A stretch of DNA of 64,000 nt from Anagrus nilaparvatae (GCA_022575985.1 JAKSXM010000007.1:28522501-28586500); one strand, 5' to 3'; positions 1-12,110 are shown, numbered from the stretch's first letter. Program-made: numbers and translations. Notes: generated from the sequence alone by a model not told the origin.

Positions 1-2216
1 CACAGCAGTAAGCCTGGCAGCCTTCTTCGTGCTTCTCAGGATCTGCACCTTAAAGGTCAGCTTCGTGTACAACAGCACTCCCAAGTACTTTAAGTAATCC
101 TTAGTTTCTATCCTATCCTCCCCAATACATATAGGGATGATGGTCTCAATATGTTTACGGGTGAATAGGACAATCTCAGTTTTCGCCGTCGCAAGATTTA
201 GACCTTGGTCTTCCATCCAGTAAATGATTCCATGCATTGCCTGGTTCAGTTTCTTCTCGGCAGTTTGTACATCTTTTGCCTGGATGACTAGGACAAGATC
301 GTCAGCATACCCGACGGTAAAAGTATCCTCCGCGCATTGGGAGCCTAAGTACCTGATCGTACATGATGTTTCATAGATCCGGACCGAGGACCGATCCTTG
401 GACTGCTCCTGCAGTTACTCTCCTCAATCTTGTTCCTTGCGCAGTTTCAAATATTATTTCTCGATCGCTCAGGTAACTGCTGATGATTCTTCGCAGATAT
501 TTTGGCACCTGGAAATTCTTAGCCCCTCCATAAAATCGCTCCATCTTGCTGAATTAAAGGCATTCTTCACATCTAGGGTCACTAGTAGCGTGATTTTTCT
601 AGAGTAGTGATTGCCTGTATATTCATTCTTAATTACACGGGTGATACTGCTTATGGCATCGATAGTTGGCTTCCCTCGGCGGAACCCGTATTGTCGGGGA
701 GAAAGGTCTCCTGCAGTTTCTACAGCCCTCAGTATCCGTGGTTGCAGCATCTTTTCATAATTTTTCCCGGCTGTGTCCAGTAATCCTAGAGGACGCCAAT
801 ATTTTGGCAGCCTAGGGTCCCCTTTACCCTTGCTGATAAGGACTAGACTGGCTCTTTTCCAGAGTTTGCCGAAGACACCGGCTCGTGCACAGGTATTGTA
901 CATACACAGAATAAGCTTCGGACACTCTTGTACGGCTATCTTCAGATTCTCAGTGGGTATTCCATCAGGCCCAGGTGCCTTTCTTAAATCCTTCCTTAAA
1001 TTCGGGGATATTCTCCTCGTCATCCTCCTCTAAGTCATCCCTTGTCTCCCTCTCAGGGTGGGTAGGGAAAAGTCCGTCAACTATACGGCCAACCTCCTCT
1101 TCGTTCATAACGCCACTTGCGGAAACCGCCCCAATTCTCTTGGTGACTATTTTGTAACCAAGACCCCATGGGTCATTGTCAACCTCATTACACAAAGCTA
1201 TCTCGCATGCTCTCTTGCTTCTCCTAACAGCCAGTCTCAGGCTTTTCTTAACCTGGTTATGCTCTGCCATAAGCTCAGCAGCGTCCGCTCTGGTCCTAGC
1301 ACGCGTGGCTTTCCTTCTTGTCGTTAAGCTCGCACTTCTTAGATGGGCTATTTCAGCGTTCCACCAGTAGGCTGGTGTTCTATCTTCACGGGTCCTTTTT
1401 TTGGGCATGGCTTTGTTACTTGCCTTTTCCAACAGAGTCATGATTTCCTTGACTAATATCTCTGCGTCGTCAATATTTCCTGACCTTATTGCTTTCCCCA
1501 GGATAGCAGTCTCTTCTTTTTTAAGCATGTTTTGCGTTTTAGCCGCTTGATGTTCCATCCACAACATTTCCGTGCTTCGTCTCTTCGTATCTGTCGCCGT
1601 TCATCATGCACCTCAAAAGAGATGTATTGGTGGTCACTCGCTGAGAAGTCCTCCAGAACTTGCCAAACTATAATTCTGAATCTTCTGTTGCAAGGGATAT
1701 ATCCGGGATGGTCTGCCTGTAGCCAGGTCTTCTGAAAATTGTAGTGTTACCTACATTTAGCACCGCTAAGTTGAGCCTGGCACACAGGTCGAGTATATCC
1801 TCTCCTCTGTCATCCGTTTCAGGCATACCCCACTCGGGAGCCCTTGCGTTGATATCGCCTCCTATGACAATTTCGCCGGTCATGTACCTTACTGCATCTT
1901 CCAGACTGTTAAGTTTGGTCAGAGTAACCTCTCTGGACTCATTTGGTGTTAAGTACACACTTATGTAGGTAACACTTTGCGTCTTAATCAAGACAAAACC
2001 TCTGCCGGAGCCATTCTCTTGTACAAGTAACTTCCTTGGATTTACTATCCAAATAGTTGCTTTCCCCAGCTCATCCGAAAACCAGTTCTGGGAGCGTGAT
2101 CCAGCCCACTGTTCACTTATAAGAAGAAGGTCCGCAGACTTCTCTCTAACAAGTTGAAACATCATGTTTCCTGCTAAGGGGCTTGTGTGCACATTACCTT
2201 GAAGCACCTTTAACAT
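1..2216 (-). pseudogene. Retrotransposon ORF2: APE endonuclease plus reverse transcriptase, frameshifted
   Basis: The endonuclease part (2216-1668) shows the catalytic Glu context LLISEQW and the block GGDINARAPEWG. A SDHQYISFEV block follows in another frame near 1640. The linker and RT fingers are open at 1567-965 and 1023-469, with APGPDGIP, YGFRRGKPTIDAI and motif A LDVKNAFNS. Motif B reads GAVQGSVLGPDL with a stop where Trp is expected (about 400-390), and the YADD catalytic box lies near 320-330 in another frame. At least four frameshifts or stops separate these blocks. The 3' part of ORF2 and the tail lie left of position 1. Confidence 0.88.
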
Positions 2217-3613
2217 TATTTGACTTGCTAGAGTCTGCGCCGCTCCTTAATTTTACAAGAGCCCTCCGTAGCGCTTCGCACTTTTCTTTTCCAAGGTCGT
2301 GCTTTAACTCCTTCCCTTTTAGTCCGAGGTCCAAGCATAGCATACACCTTGCATTTGCTGTGCAGTCAGTAGCTTTGTGACCTTCTCCTCCGCATTTATA
2401 GCATTTCGCTCTCCTGTCCAGGCGTTACGTTTTGTGGCTATATGACCAAAACGCAGGCATTTAAAACAGCGGGTTAATGGGGTTCTTAACCTTGCCCTGC
2501 AGTTCATCCACCCAATTTTGATACGCTTCATGTTGACCAGTTTAAAGGTGGATCTTTTATCAAGGTCAACGTAAGCTCTCTGTTCTCTTGCGTTACTCTT
2601 AGAGATAGTCACCTTAGCTATCTCCGCGTCTTCTTGCCTTTGATGGCATTTAGAATGTCAATCGGCTGGGTGAGGCAATCCAAGTCGAGAATTTGGATGA
2701 CTCTTTTAGGAGCAAGGTCTCTAACTTCGACCTGTGCACCCAGTACTTTTCTTACTTCTGGTGAGAAAGAACCTATTTTGTCACTAGGTTCTTTCAGCTC
2801 GACCAGGACATCGCCCGTCTTCGTCTTTCGCACCGATCTTATTCTGGCACCAAAATCTTCTGGTTTGACCTGAGACCTTATAGCTCCCAGGACTTCAGCA
2901 TATGTTCTACCCGTAGGCAGTTTAATAGCTACAGCTATTGTCTTCTTTTTCGTGGCTGCAAAAAGCTTATTGTTTTCCCCTGCCCTCGCTTAGCTTCTTT
3001 TTTCCTCTTTTTTTTCTTCTTCTTTTTGTTTACAACCGTTTGAAAGGGTTCGTTATTACGGTCCGTATCATGGGTTGTAGTATTTTCACCCGAGTTACTC
3101 TGTTGTGTTTCAAGCTGCGTCTGGGACTGACTATGGATATTAGCCACATGAGTCGCTAGATCTACCATTATTACTGAGCAGCTACGAGTCTTTTGGGGAA
3201 ACTTTCCTACAGCAGTTCTCTTAGCATGATCTATTTCTGATCCTAAAGATTCAGCGTTTTCACTTCGTGTTCTTTTTTTAGCACCGAGCCTGTTATATGT
3301 TTTTTAAATAGGTGTTCAATTCCACTGTTTTCATTAGATAACTGATCTCTTATGGCTTTGCCTTCATATCACTTACACCTTTCTTAACAACAGCAGCTAT
3401 GTTTATCAGCTTATAAGTCATATGGTGTTTCATCTCGCCTATCTTGTCTTCCATTGAGATGAGGATGTTTTTGACGACATCATGGTTTTCATTCATGCGT
3501 TGTAAACGTCTAACCAGTTCAGTGTTCTCGTAGAGCACTTGAACTGCCTCAGCATCGTCATCCTTTCCTCCTAAGTTCACTTCATTGCTTTTATATACAT
3601 TTAAGTTAGACAT
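2194..3613 (-). pseudogene. Retrotransposon ORF1: gag-like nucleic-acid-binding protein, frameshifted
   Basis: The most plausible start is the ATG at 3613 (MSNLNVYKSNEVN...). After a frameshift near 3350 there is a KKRTRSENAES-type segment, then a run of lysines (KKKKKKKRKK, about 3030-3000), and then a conserved central part near 2930-2620 (TYAEVLGAIRSQVKPEDFG, SVRKTKTGDVLVELKE). The C-terminal part has zinc knuckles: CFKCLRFGHIATKR, whose last Cys is changed, then in another frame CYKCGGEGHKATDC and ARCMLC. Frameshifts at several points make it a pseudogene. The function inferred from the family is RNA binding and particle formation during retrotransposition. Confidence 0.8.
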
Positions 3614-3649
3614 TTTAGAATGTATTAAACTTCTTCGCTCCATGTGCAA

Positions 3650-4973
3650 CGGCCTCCTTCAACCCCTCACATTCTGGGCAGCTAGCATGCACACTGGTTG
3701 CATCACAGAGGATATAGCTGACAGCATGCACTTGCACCACCTGGATCCTCTCATTCCTCCGCGAAAAAAGCATAATTCGCTTCGGAAATTTCGAGTCCTC
3801 CAGTAGCTTGGGCACATACCGACAACATCGCCAAGCCTTTAATGATGGGCTCCGGCTGCAGAGATCCCACCTCCCGTCTTGCGTCAGCAGAGGCCAAATT
3901 ATAGTTCAGGTTGCTTGGCACGCAGCCAGACAGCTCGCTTCCCCATCCAGTATCCTCTTTTGGCACTTACGGGTCGCGCCGCACTACATACTGTCCATAC
4001 CGTGCATGTGTGTAGACAAACACATTTGGCTGTGTTTGTAAGCACACATGTTCCGTATGGGCAGACACACGGTGGAGGCTTTTAGAGTTTCCTCAAACTC
4101 AGCAAGGGTTCCTTGGGTTCGCCAAGCCCATCCAGAAAGACCGAGGACTTCCTGGCCCTGAGGCTTACCTTCACACATTACTTAAACTAGAAAATAAAAT
4201 AATAACCTTGAGTCGTAGATTAGCGGGACTCGCAACTAACCATTAACCGGCTGCGTCGCTGTGCTCGAGGTGGAAATCTCCCATGCTAAGAGCCAATACA
4301 TAAGGTCTAAGGCGGCCCCGTATGTGGCTTAATTCGCACTTAAGTTTGGAGAAAACCTTTGGAGCCCCTTTTGGTGTGCCGTAACCTCAGAGATACTAAT
4401 GGATAGCAATCTGCAGCACACTCGCTAAGGATGCACAGAGGAAAAGCAAGGCATAAGCCCGATTTATAGGGCAGCCTCAGTTATTCCAGAGAGCCATAGC
4501 CTATCTGCAGCATACTCAATGACAGTGAATTGTTTTCAGCAGTTTGCGTGTCCCACAGAGAAAGGCAAGGCATGGGACCCGTTTATAGGGCAGCCTCAAT
4601 TGTTTCAGAAAGCTATGTCCAGTATCTCTGATTCTAGTTCAACCTTAATAAGGTGGCCTGAACTACCTTGCTCCTTCCTCAGCCTTATGAGGCGCCGGGC
4701 TTAGGACCAGTATAGCGGTGTTAAAGGTATATATAGTTAGTTAGAGGAAATTATCAGAAATGGGGATTCTTACTGCATGGTGGTGCTAGTGATGAAAGTT
4801 ATATATATAGATATATCTTTCCCATGTATTTTACGGACCAGAACGTGATTGGTCAATTTCTTCCCATTTAAAATACATGTGTTTTTCGGACCAATTGGTT
4901 TCGGCGCCCTCTGTTTTAGCTTTGGGTATGCATCCCCATTCAATGGTATGAGTCCCATAGTCGACATAACAGT
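3650..4973. other. Probable 5' region of the retrotransposon and flank; no gene
   Basis: GC content stays high to about 4700 and then falls to the AT-rich background, suggesting that the retroelement 5' UTR or an older related insertion extends this far. Short ORFs at 3615-3815 and 3751-3966 (-) have no recognisable domain. The exact 5' end cannot be placed. Confidence 0.4.
4411..4620. repeat. Two diverged direct repeats upstream of the retrotransposon
   Basis: Two copies share the order ctgcagca-actc, cacagag, aaggcat, tttatagggcagcctca and cagaaagc or cagagagc. The first is at about 4411-4500 and the second at 4505-4620. They differ by small insertions. Tandem 5' UTR or promoter repeats occur in some non-LTR elements, which would fit this position, but the link is an inference. 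Confidence 0.55.
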
Positions 4974-6943
4974 CTACTCCAGTCAAATCATGATTTTGGT
5001 GGTATTATTTGTGGCCGCTACCAGATTTGGTCTACTATAGGTTTTTTTGGGTCGCTGAAAACGAAATCGGGGTCTTTTCCATGAGACATTGGGGCTTGAC
5101 CCTTAAATTAGCCAAAACTACCCCTAAAAGGGATGTTTTTGCAACTTTCGCTCTAGTTCTCCAAGATTTGGTCTAGTAAGGGTTTTTGAGGTCGCTGATC
5201 ACAAAAATTAATGTCTTTTCAATTAAAACTTAACTCTTCACCCTTAAATTAGCCAAAACTACCCCTAAAAGGGGTTTTTTCGCTAATTTCGTTCTAGCCC
5301 TTAAAGATTTGGTCTAATAGGGTTTTTTGGGTCACTGATCACAAAAACCGATGTCTTTTCAATTAAAACGTAACTCTGCAACCTTAAATTAGCCAAAACT
5401 ACTCCAAAAAGGGGTACTTTCGCTATATTCGTTCTAGCCTTCTAAGATTTGGTCTAATAGGGTTTTTTAGGGCGCTATGAATGCAGAGGAGAATGACAAT
5501 TTAGTCAAGAAGGCTGAAGAATTTTTCAATCCTTACGCAAATATTGATAACCTCTGGAAAATAGCGTTAGATATAGTTTGCATACTATATGGTCATCCAG
5601 TAACTACTCAAAATCGGTATAATATGATCAGACTCAGGCACTATAAGAATTTAACTGGATATAACGATATTCTTAAGCTTCCGCCTACCGCCTATGCTAT
5701 ACTATAGCACACAAAATGAGTCTACTTTCAATGCCAATATTGGTTTTTGAATTTTGATTTAAACCCCTTAGATTGGGGCTGGAAAAGCGGAAAAGCTAAT
5801 ATATAGAGCCTGTTTTTACTTCATGTTCACTTATACCAGACAAATTTTTGAAGAAATTTAGTTGTGTTTGTAAAAAAGGTTGTCTGAAAAAATGTGGCTG
5901 TCGCAAACTAGGACTAAAATACAGTATATTCTGCAAATCGTGCAAAGGTCAGTAGAGCTGCGAAAATTATGAACATAATTCTGACATAAATGAAGATTCA
6001 GAAAACACATGTGAGGAATTATATACTTCCAGTTTAGAACCAAACGTCACAATCGATGAAAACGAAGATAATATTATGGAGAGAACGTATGAAGATTTAG
6101 ATTCTTCAATTTTCGAGCCAAATATTAGTGTTGACTGTATTTATAACGATAACTATTATAATATGGACGATACAACTGAAGAGCACTCGGTCCAGAGTAT
6201 GGAGTATGATTGATGGAGTACGTATTCTATAATTTTGAAAAATATCTCAAAAATTATTTTTTTTTGTACGTTTTTGTACTTTTTTTAGAAGAATGTGTAA
6301 TGTTTAATCAAGACTAAAAAATCTTAGTGCTTAAAAATTTATGATTCATTTATTTATAGCTTCAAAACCTTTTGAGTAGTTTCAGCAAATTTAAAGGGTG
6401 AAGACCTAATTTTTAATTGAAAAAACCAATTTTTCGTGATCAGTGAACTAAAAAACCCTTTTAGATCAAATCTTGGAGGGCTAGAGTGAAAGTAGTGAAA
6501 ACACAACCTTTAGGGGTAGTTTTGGCTAATTTAAAGGTGAGGAGTTAAGTTTTAACTGAAAAGACATCGATTTTTGTGATCAGCGACCCCAAAACCCCTT
6601 ACTAGACCAAATCTTGGAGGGCTAGAGCGAAAGTTGCGAAAACACCCCTTTTAGGGGTAGTTTTGGACAATTTAAGGATGAAGGAGTAATTTTTCATAGT
6701 TGTAACTTCGATATTCGTGATCAGCGACCCCGAAAACCCTAATAGACCAAATCTTGGAGGGCTAGAGCAAAAGTTGCAAAAAAACCCCTTTTAGGGGTAG
6801 TTTTGGCTAATTTAAAGGTCAAGCCCCAATTTTTCATAGAAAAGACCCCGATTATCATGTTCAGCGACTCAAAAAACCTATAGTAGACCAAATCTGGTGG
6901 CAGCCGAAAACACCCCCCCCCCCCCGTGATTTGACTGGAGTAG
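4974..6943. mobile_element. Foldback-type element with tandem-repeat arms around a cysteine-rich gene remnant
   Basis: The ends are inverted: CTACTCCAGTCAAATCA at 4974 and its complement ending at 6943. Each arm holds three full and one partial copy of a 141-bp unit. The marker agatttggtcta falls at 5023, 5164, 5305 and 5445 on the left; its complement falls near 6464, 6605, 6745 and 6886 on the right. The centre (about 5473-6370) is not repeated and carries a broken coding region. Inverted arms made of tandem units around a unique core is the architecture of foldback (FB) transposons. A run of C at 6911-6925 sits inside the right end. Confidence 0.8.
5477..6213 (+). pseudogene. Degenerate CXC (tesmin-like) cysteine-rich protein gene inside a foldback element
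   Basis: An open stretch (5477-5704) ends in LPPTAYAIL and runs into a stop. Reading on through stops in the same frame gives HTK, VYFQCQYWF and LNPLDWGWK. After a frameshift near 5845 comes a cysteine cluster, CVCKKGC then CGCRKLGLKYSIFC then KSCKGQ, a stop and SCENYE, followed by an acidic tail to 6213. The spacing resembles a CXC-like module I recall from multicopy, apparently transposon-linked arthropod proteins (LPPT, H-VY-Q-W, WGW, then CXCxKGC and CGCRK). At least four stops and one frameshift make it non-functional. Its biochemical role is unknown to me. Confidence 0.6.
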
Positions 6944-7751
6944 TCGTGCAAAATTTTGAGATATCAGGGTGCAATGATAAGTAAATATTGCATTAGTCTT
7001 ATGGAGAAAATTCCTGAAGTTAATAGTTTTTGCTACCAAATCGCAAATTTCCAAATGCAGATGGCGATAAATTAAAAGTTCAAAGCTTATAGAATTTATT
7101 GGTATATTTTCCGAATATGAGGTATATTGAGATGTATATTGAGATGTATCATTTCAAGGATACCAAAATTACTGCATCCTTGTAAAATTTCCCGCAGAAT
7201 TTAAATTTTTGGTCAGAGTTTCATTTTGTAAAGTGATTTAGCGGGAAATCAGCAAAATAGATAACAAGTCAAAATTGAAAAAAACGTAAAATTCACAAAA
7301 ATCAATATTACGCGCTTAAAACAAAAATTACTCTTGTAAAATTTTTAATGAAATATGGTCATTTTGGAAAAATTTGAGAAAATTTTTTCAGCGGGAATTT
7401 TTTCGAATATTTTAACATGTTGGGAAAAAATTTGAATTTTCCCGCGAATCGACATTGAGTGGTCAAAATCTGATCTGGTTTTTTTTAAAGGTTTTCTACT
7501 AGAGCTTTTTTACAGGACTTTCAAAAATGGTGGCTGAGGAGAACAATTTTACCAAAAAACTTTAAAACAGCATAAAAACCTTCAAAATTTATAGAAAACC
7601 TTAAGATTCGGGGAATCATCTGTTTTTAAGTTGTTTTATCGAGAAAAAAAACAAATTTTTTATTTTTGAGACCTCGCGTATCATTTTGTACTATTTATCC
7701 ATGGAATTACCCTTTAAAAAATTATGCTTTTATTATAAAATAAATTTATTT
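6944..7751. other. AT-rich intergenic stretch, no gene seen
   Basis: No coding pattern. Short repeated motifs such as cagcgggaa or tttcccgc recur at about 7190, 7250, 7390 and 7440, which suggests old repeat debris. Confidence 0.5.
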
Positions 7752-8274
7752 AAAGAGCATCCCGGAATAAGAAGCGATTTCGGCCCCGGCATGAAATCAA
7801 AAAAACCTTTTTACACTTGAAAGTACTCATAAAAAAAACATTTTTCCCGTTGGAATTTTTACCCCAGCTGCCCTCTGTTGAGCTAGGGGGGCAAAAGTGT
7901 TTAAAAAAATTTTTGTATTTTCAAAAATTCATATCTCTGGATCCTGAAAACGAAAAGTGGTCTACAAGGTCTCAAAAAATTGGGCATTCTATGCACTTTA
8001 ATTTTATATATGTAAAAAAATTTTTTGAGACACGTAAGCCACCTTAAAATATAAAAAAACGAAAAACTTTAGTTCAAATTTTATCTTTGAAGTTAATTTT
8101 CTCTGCCACAAAGATTTACTCATCCCTAAAAAATTTATATGTTTTTTGTCACAACCTCAAAAATATTAGCAAAAAAAGGTAAAAAAATTTTAGCGGTTTT
8201 TTATATCTTTTATCGATTTCTACGCTGAAAACTTGTTAAAACCGATTTCAAATGAAAGATTTTTGATTTTTATG

Positions 8275-9041
8275 TAAAGGACCCCGCACATTTTATATGG
8301 AAAACGGTCTTCCGGTGAAATTCGCTAAAAATTTGGGAATTTGTTCGTTTTGTACCCCTGATCAAAAGTCTCAATGGGGTCGAAGCTCAAAATGCCCATC
8401 TTTAGGCTCTACGGCAATTTTTAGTGGACAAAAACGGCAAAAATTCATTTTTTTTAAATAGTATGTTTAATTTGAATATTATGTTTAATGCTGGGAAATC
8501 GTTCGTTTAGCACCCCTGATCAAAAGTCTCAATGGGGTCGAAGCTCAAAATGCCCATCTTTAGGCTCTACGGCAATTTTCAGTGGACAAAAACGGCAAAA
8601 ATTCATTTTTTTTAAAATAATGTTTGATGCTGGGAAATCATTCGTTTTGTATCCCTGATCAAAAGTCTCAATGGGGTCAAAGCTCAAAATGCCCATCTTT
8701 AGGCTCTACGGCAATTTTTAGTGGACAAAAACGGCAAAAATTCATTTTTTTTTAAATTATGTTTACTGCTCGGAAATCGTTCGCTTTGTATCCCTGATCA
8801 AAATTCACAATGGGGTCGAAGCTCAAAATGCCCATCTTTAGGCCCTATACGGCAATTTTTTGTGGAAAAAATGAATTGCCGTTTTTGGCCACTAAAAATT
8901 GCCGTAGAGCCTAAAGATGGGCATTTTGAGCTTCGACCCCATTGAGACTTTTGATCAGGGGTACACAACGAACAATTTCCCAAATTTTTAGCGAATTTCA
9001 CCGGAAGACCGTTTTCCATATAAAATGTGCGGGGTCCTTTA
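8275..9041. mobile_element. Inner palindrome with tandem units in its left arm
   Basis: The ends are taaaggaccccgcaca at 8275 and its complement ending at 9040-9041. The left arm holds four direct units (marker atcaaaag or atcaaaat at 8361, 8519, 8658 and 8797; spacing 158, 139 and 139). The right arm holds only one inverted unit (about 8875-8960) plus the end sequence. Arm length is therefore unequal, as expected if the tandem copies expand or contract in one arm. Confidence 0.78.
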
Positions 9042-9042
9042 A

Positions 9043-9768
9043 GGGTACTGTCTGCTAGTTTTGAAATTGAAAATCATTTTTTTTTTTTTAATTGATTTTT
9101 GTTCAGAAAGTATTCAAGAATATGGAAAAAAAATTGCAAATGAATCCCGCAAATAATAAAGAAATGACAGCGCCTAAAAGTGAAATTATTACTATGCAAG
9201 AATACAAGATCCGAAACTTTAAACGCGTTTTTCTCGAAACGAACTCTTTGAAAATTGCCCACACGATAAAAAAAAAACTATTGGTCCGATTTCAAATTTT
9301 TTTTTTTTAATCGATTTTTTATGAAATTCTACATTTTCTGATCTACAATCAACCTGATCGGTAAATTTTTTTGGTCTCTAGGCTCTGTTTTGTGGCTAAA
9401 AATATGGTCAAATTTTGACTTTTTTCTAATTACCTTCATAACTTTTTTAATTTTTAATATTTTTTATTGATTGTAGATCACTAAAAGCAAAAACTCATGT
9501 ACTTTATGGTATTTTTTTTTTTTTTTATTACAGATGATTTTAAACCGAGTTATGATGTGGGCAAATTCGGAACTTTTTTTTTAGGCACCAACTTCAGCGC
9601 CATCTCATTTATGTAAAAAATGAGATAATAAAAAAAAAAATTTTTTTTGTGTTCATTATGAGTGTATAAAATAGCTGTAAAAAAATTTTTTTATTATGCA
9701 ATAAACTTTTTGAGAAAACTACTCAGAAAAAAACCGTGATTTTTACTCAAAACTGGCAGACAGTACCC
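9043..9768. mobile_element. TTAA-flanked MITE (piggyBac-type target site)
   Basis: The ends GGGTACTGTCTGC (left) and GCAGACAGTACCC (right) are flanked on both sides by TTAA (9039-9042 and 9769-9772). TTAA duplication is the hallmark of piggyBac-superfamily insertion. The 726-bp interior is AT-rich with no coding capacity. The short ORFs in it overlap each other on opposite strands and look random. Confidence 0.75.
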
Positions 9769-10524
9769 TTAATGCATAAAATTTTTGCATATAAGTCCTC
9801 ATTATATAAAGAAAGTTATTTCTTCTTAGAAACTCTGGATATCTGCAAAAAAATGCTAAAAATCAATAGTTTATCTGTATTTTTGAGTTCTGATATATTG
9901 GGATCCTGTTGAAACCAGTGCTACTAGAAAATTTTTAAGTTTTTATATTATTTACAATCATAAAATTTGCATATAAAAGTATATGTTTAGAGTTAAATAA
10001 AAATTTGAGCTTAAAAACCCAGAAAATCAGTTAAAAAATGAAAAAACCATCGGTTTTTCGGCTTTTTTAAAAAATTGTACGTTGGAATCTCGTTAAAACC
10101 GGTTTCATTCTGCAACTTCATGTGTGACAAAAAACATATAAATTTTTTAGGGATGAGTAAATCTTTGTGGCAGAGAAAATTAACTTCAAAGATAAAATTT
10201 GAACTAAAGTTTTTCGTTTTTTTATATTTTAAGGTGGCTTACGTGTCTCAAAAAATTTTTTTACACATATAAAATTAAAGTGCATAGAAAGCCCAATTTT
10301 TTGAGACCTTGTAGACCACTTTTCGTTTTCAGGATCCAGAGATATGAATTTTTGAAAATAAAAAAATTTTTTTTAACACTTTTGCCCCCCTAGCCCAACA
10401 GAGGGCAGCTGGGGTAAAAATTCCAACGGGAAAAATGTTTTTTTTATGAGTACTTTCAAGTGTAAAAAGGTTTTTTTGATTTCATGCCGGGGCTGAAATC
10501 GCTTCTTATTCCGGGATGCTCTTT

Positions 10525-11215
10525 TCCGTTTGTCGTCACTTGCATCATACTTTTTATCTTCTAAAAAACTAAAATCCAATAATATTTAGTTTCTTTATTT
10601 ATATATCCCTGACGGAACTATACTATAACTTGAAAAATGACAAACGAAATGACGGATTTACTGATTAAAAATTAAAAAAATAAAAATTCGCGGATTTTAA
10701 TTTTTTTTTTTTTTGGCTATCAATAGAAAAATATATTTTGGTCGTGATAGCGAAATCAAAAAAAAAAAAAAAAAAAAAAATCCCTAATTGTTATTAACAA
10801 ATTACTAATTACTTTTCCAATTTTCGAAACCGCCCAATTTAAAAAAATTTCTCGCTCTATCTCAACTAATCAAAATCAATTTTTAACTTTTTTGAAAAAC
10901 TTTTTTGCTATAATTTTTTTCAAACATTACTTTAAAACATAGGTGTAAAAAAAATTAATTTAAAAAAATTTTGGGGCTAAAATATATTAATTAGCAAATT
11001 TGTTCGGAAAAAATTTTTTCTTTAACCAAAACTTTAACTTCAAATCAAAAAAGTATCGAGGGAATTTTGAGTAGGAAAAAACTTGAAGTGAGGGAAAAAT
11101 CGTGAAAGACCTTAAGATTATTTTTACATAAAAATTTTTTTAATTGGAACAATAACAAACAATATACAATTAAAATAAACAATGCGTAAATTAACCGCGC
11201 GCGCCAAAGAAAATA
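10525..11215. other. AT-rich spacer with homopolymer runs
   Basis: Contains a long A run (about 10756-10780) and T runs, with no coding pattern. The ORF at 11045-11269 (-) crosses into the next palindrome and is not supported as a gene. Confidence 0.5.
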
Positions 11216-12000
11216 CGGAAGACCGGTCCGCTCACTACTAGTTCCTTGAAGTGGTGCCCACAAGTGCACAACTTGTGCACCACTTGTTACATAACCTAAA
11301 CATTGCTCAAATTATTTGAAAATTCAATTTCTCTAACATATTTTTTGTTTAATTAATCACTAAAAAAATAAATAATATCAAAATTTATATTATTAATCCC
11401 AAAATATAAGTTTAATTTAAAAAATATTTGACCTGACGTGGATTCCCATTACGTAGATAAACTTTATCCTTAATAGGTCGATGGATTTTCCCAACAATTA
11501 TTTATGTTTTTTGGGTCGCTGAACACGAATATGACATCGGTTTTTATTGAATATAAATGTAAATGTAACAAATAAAAATGTTAAGAAAACCGCAAAATAT
11601 AACCTCAAGAGTCCTATTGCGGCGGCCAACTCAACCATATTCGGTAACAATCGATATCATTTCGTATTTTGCGACCCCAAAAAAAAAATAATTGTTGGAA
11701 AAATCCATCTTCCTATTGAGGATAAAATTTGTCCACGAAATAGGAATCCACGTCAGGTCAAATATTTTTTAAATTAAACTTATATTTTGGGATTAATAAT
11801 ATAAATTTTGATATTATTTATTTTTTTAGTGATTAATTAAACAAAAAATATGTTAGAGAAATTGAATTTTCAAATAATTTGAGCAATGTTTAGGTTTTGT
11901 AACAATAAGTGGTGCACAAGTTGTGCACAAGTTGTGCACTTGTCAAAGGCACTTGTGGGCACCACTTCAAGGAACTAGTTGTGAACCGACCGGTCTTCCG
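11216..12000. mobile_element. TA-flanked palindromic MITE
   Basis: Inverted ends CGGAAGACCGGTC (left) and GACCGGTCTTCCG (right), each next to TA (11214-11215 and 12001-12002), fit a Tc1/mariner-type TA target. Arms are about 330 bp and centre near 11600. The inner part of the arms carries tttttgggtcgctgaacacg, related to the 141-bp unit of the 4974-6943 element. A short direct repeat of acaagttgtgc occurs in the right arm. The ORF at 11547-11777 lies across the hinge and is unlikely to be real. Confidence 0.75.
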
Positions 12001-12002
12001 TA

Positions 12003-12110
12003 GTCTAGTTACTGGCCGTCATGATCTTTGGTCTACTATAGGTGTTTTGGGTCGCTGATCACGAATTTCGGGGTGTTTTCTGCCCGTCATTAATACAGGT
12101 GACCTTTTGG
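12003..12110 (+). repeat. Single fragment of the 141-bp foldback unit
   Basis: The sequence ttggtctactataggt, then ttttgggtcgctgatcacga, then cggggtgttttct matches the left terminal unit of the 4974-6943 element. It is an isolated solo copy. Confidence 0.6.

Larger units (their letters stand above)
1..3649 (-). mobile_element. R1-like non-LTR retrotransposon, degenerate, 3' end cut by window edge
   Basis: Two overlapping ORFs read on the minus strand. ORF1 is a gag-like protein with a lysine-rich stretch and CCHC zinc knuckles. ORF2 carries an APE-type endonuclease followed by a reverse transcriptase. The ORF1 stop (2196-2194) lies inside the start of ORF2 (ATG at 2216), a 23-base overlap typical of R1-clade elements. 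Both ORFs are broken by frameshifts and stops, so this copy is inactive. The region is clearly richer in GC than the rest of the window. Clade assignment rests on layout and motifs, not on a tree; a related clade such as LOA is possible. Confidence 0.88.
7752..10524. mobile_element. Inverted-repeat element (outer layer of a three-layer nest)
   Basis: Terminal inverted arms of about 390 bp match between 7752-8145 and 10127-10524. They begin aaagagcatcccggaataag and include the segment ccccagctgccctctgttg. The ORFs at 7817-8047 (+) and 10373-10579 (-) are mirror images of the same arm and are not genes. The interior contains two further palindromic insertions. No target duplication was recognised. 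Confidence 0.82.

Noticed and set aside
7817..8047. 76-codon ORF and its partner at 10373-10579
   Set aside because: Both lie in the mirrored arms of one inverted-repeat element, with no conserved domain.
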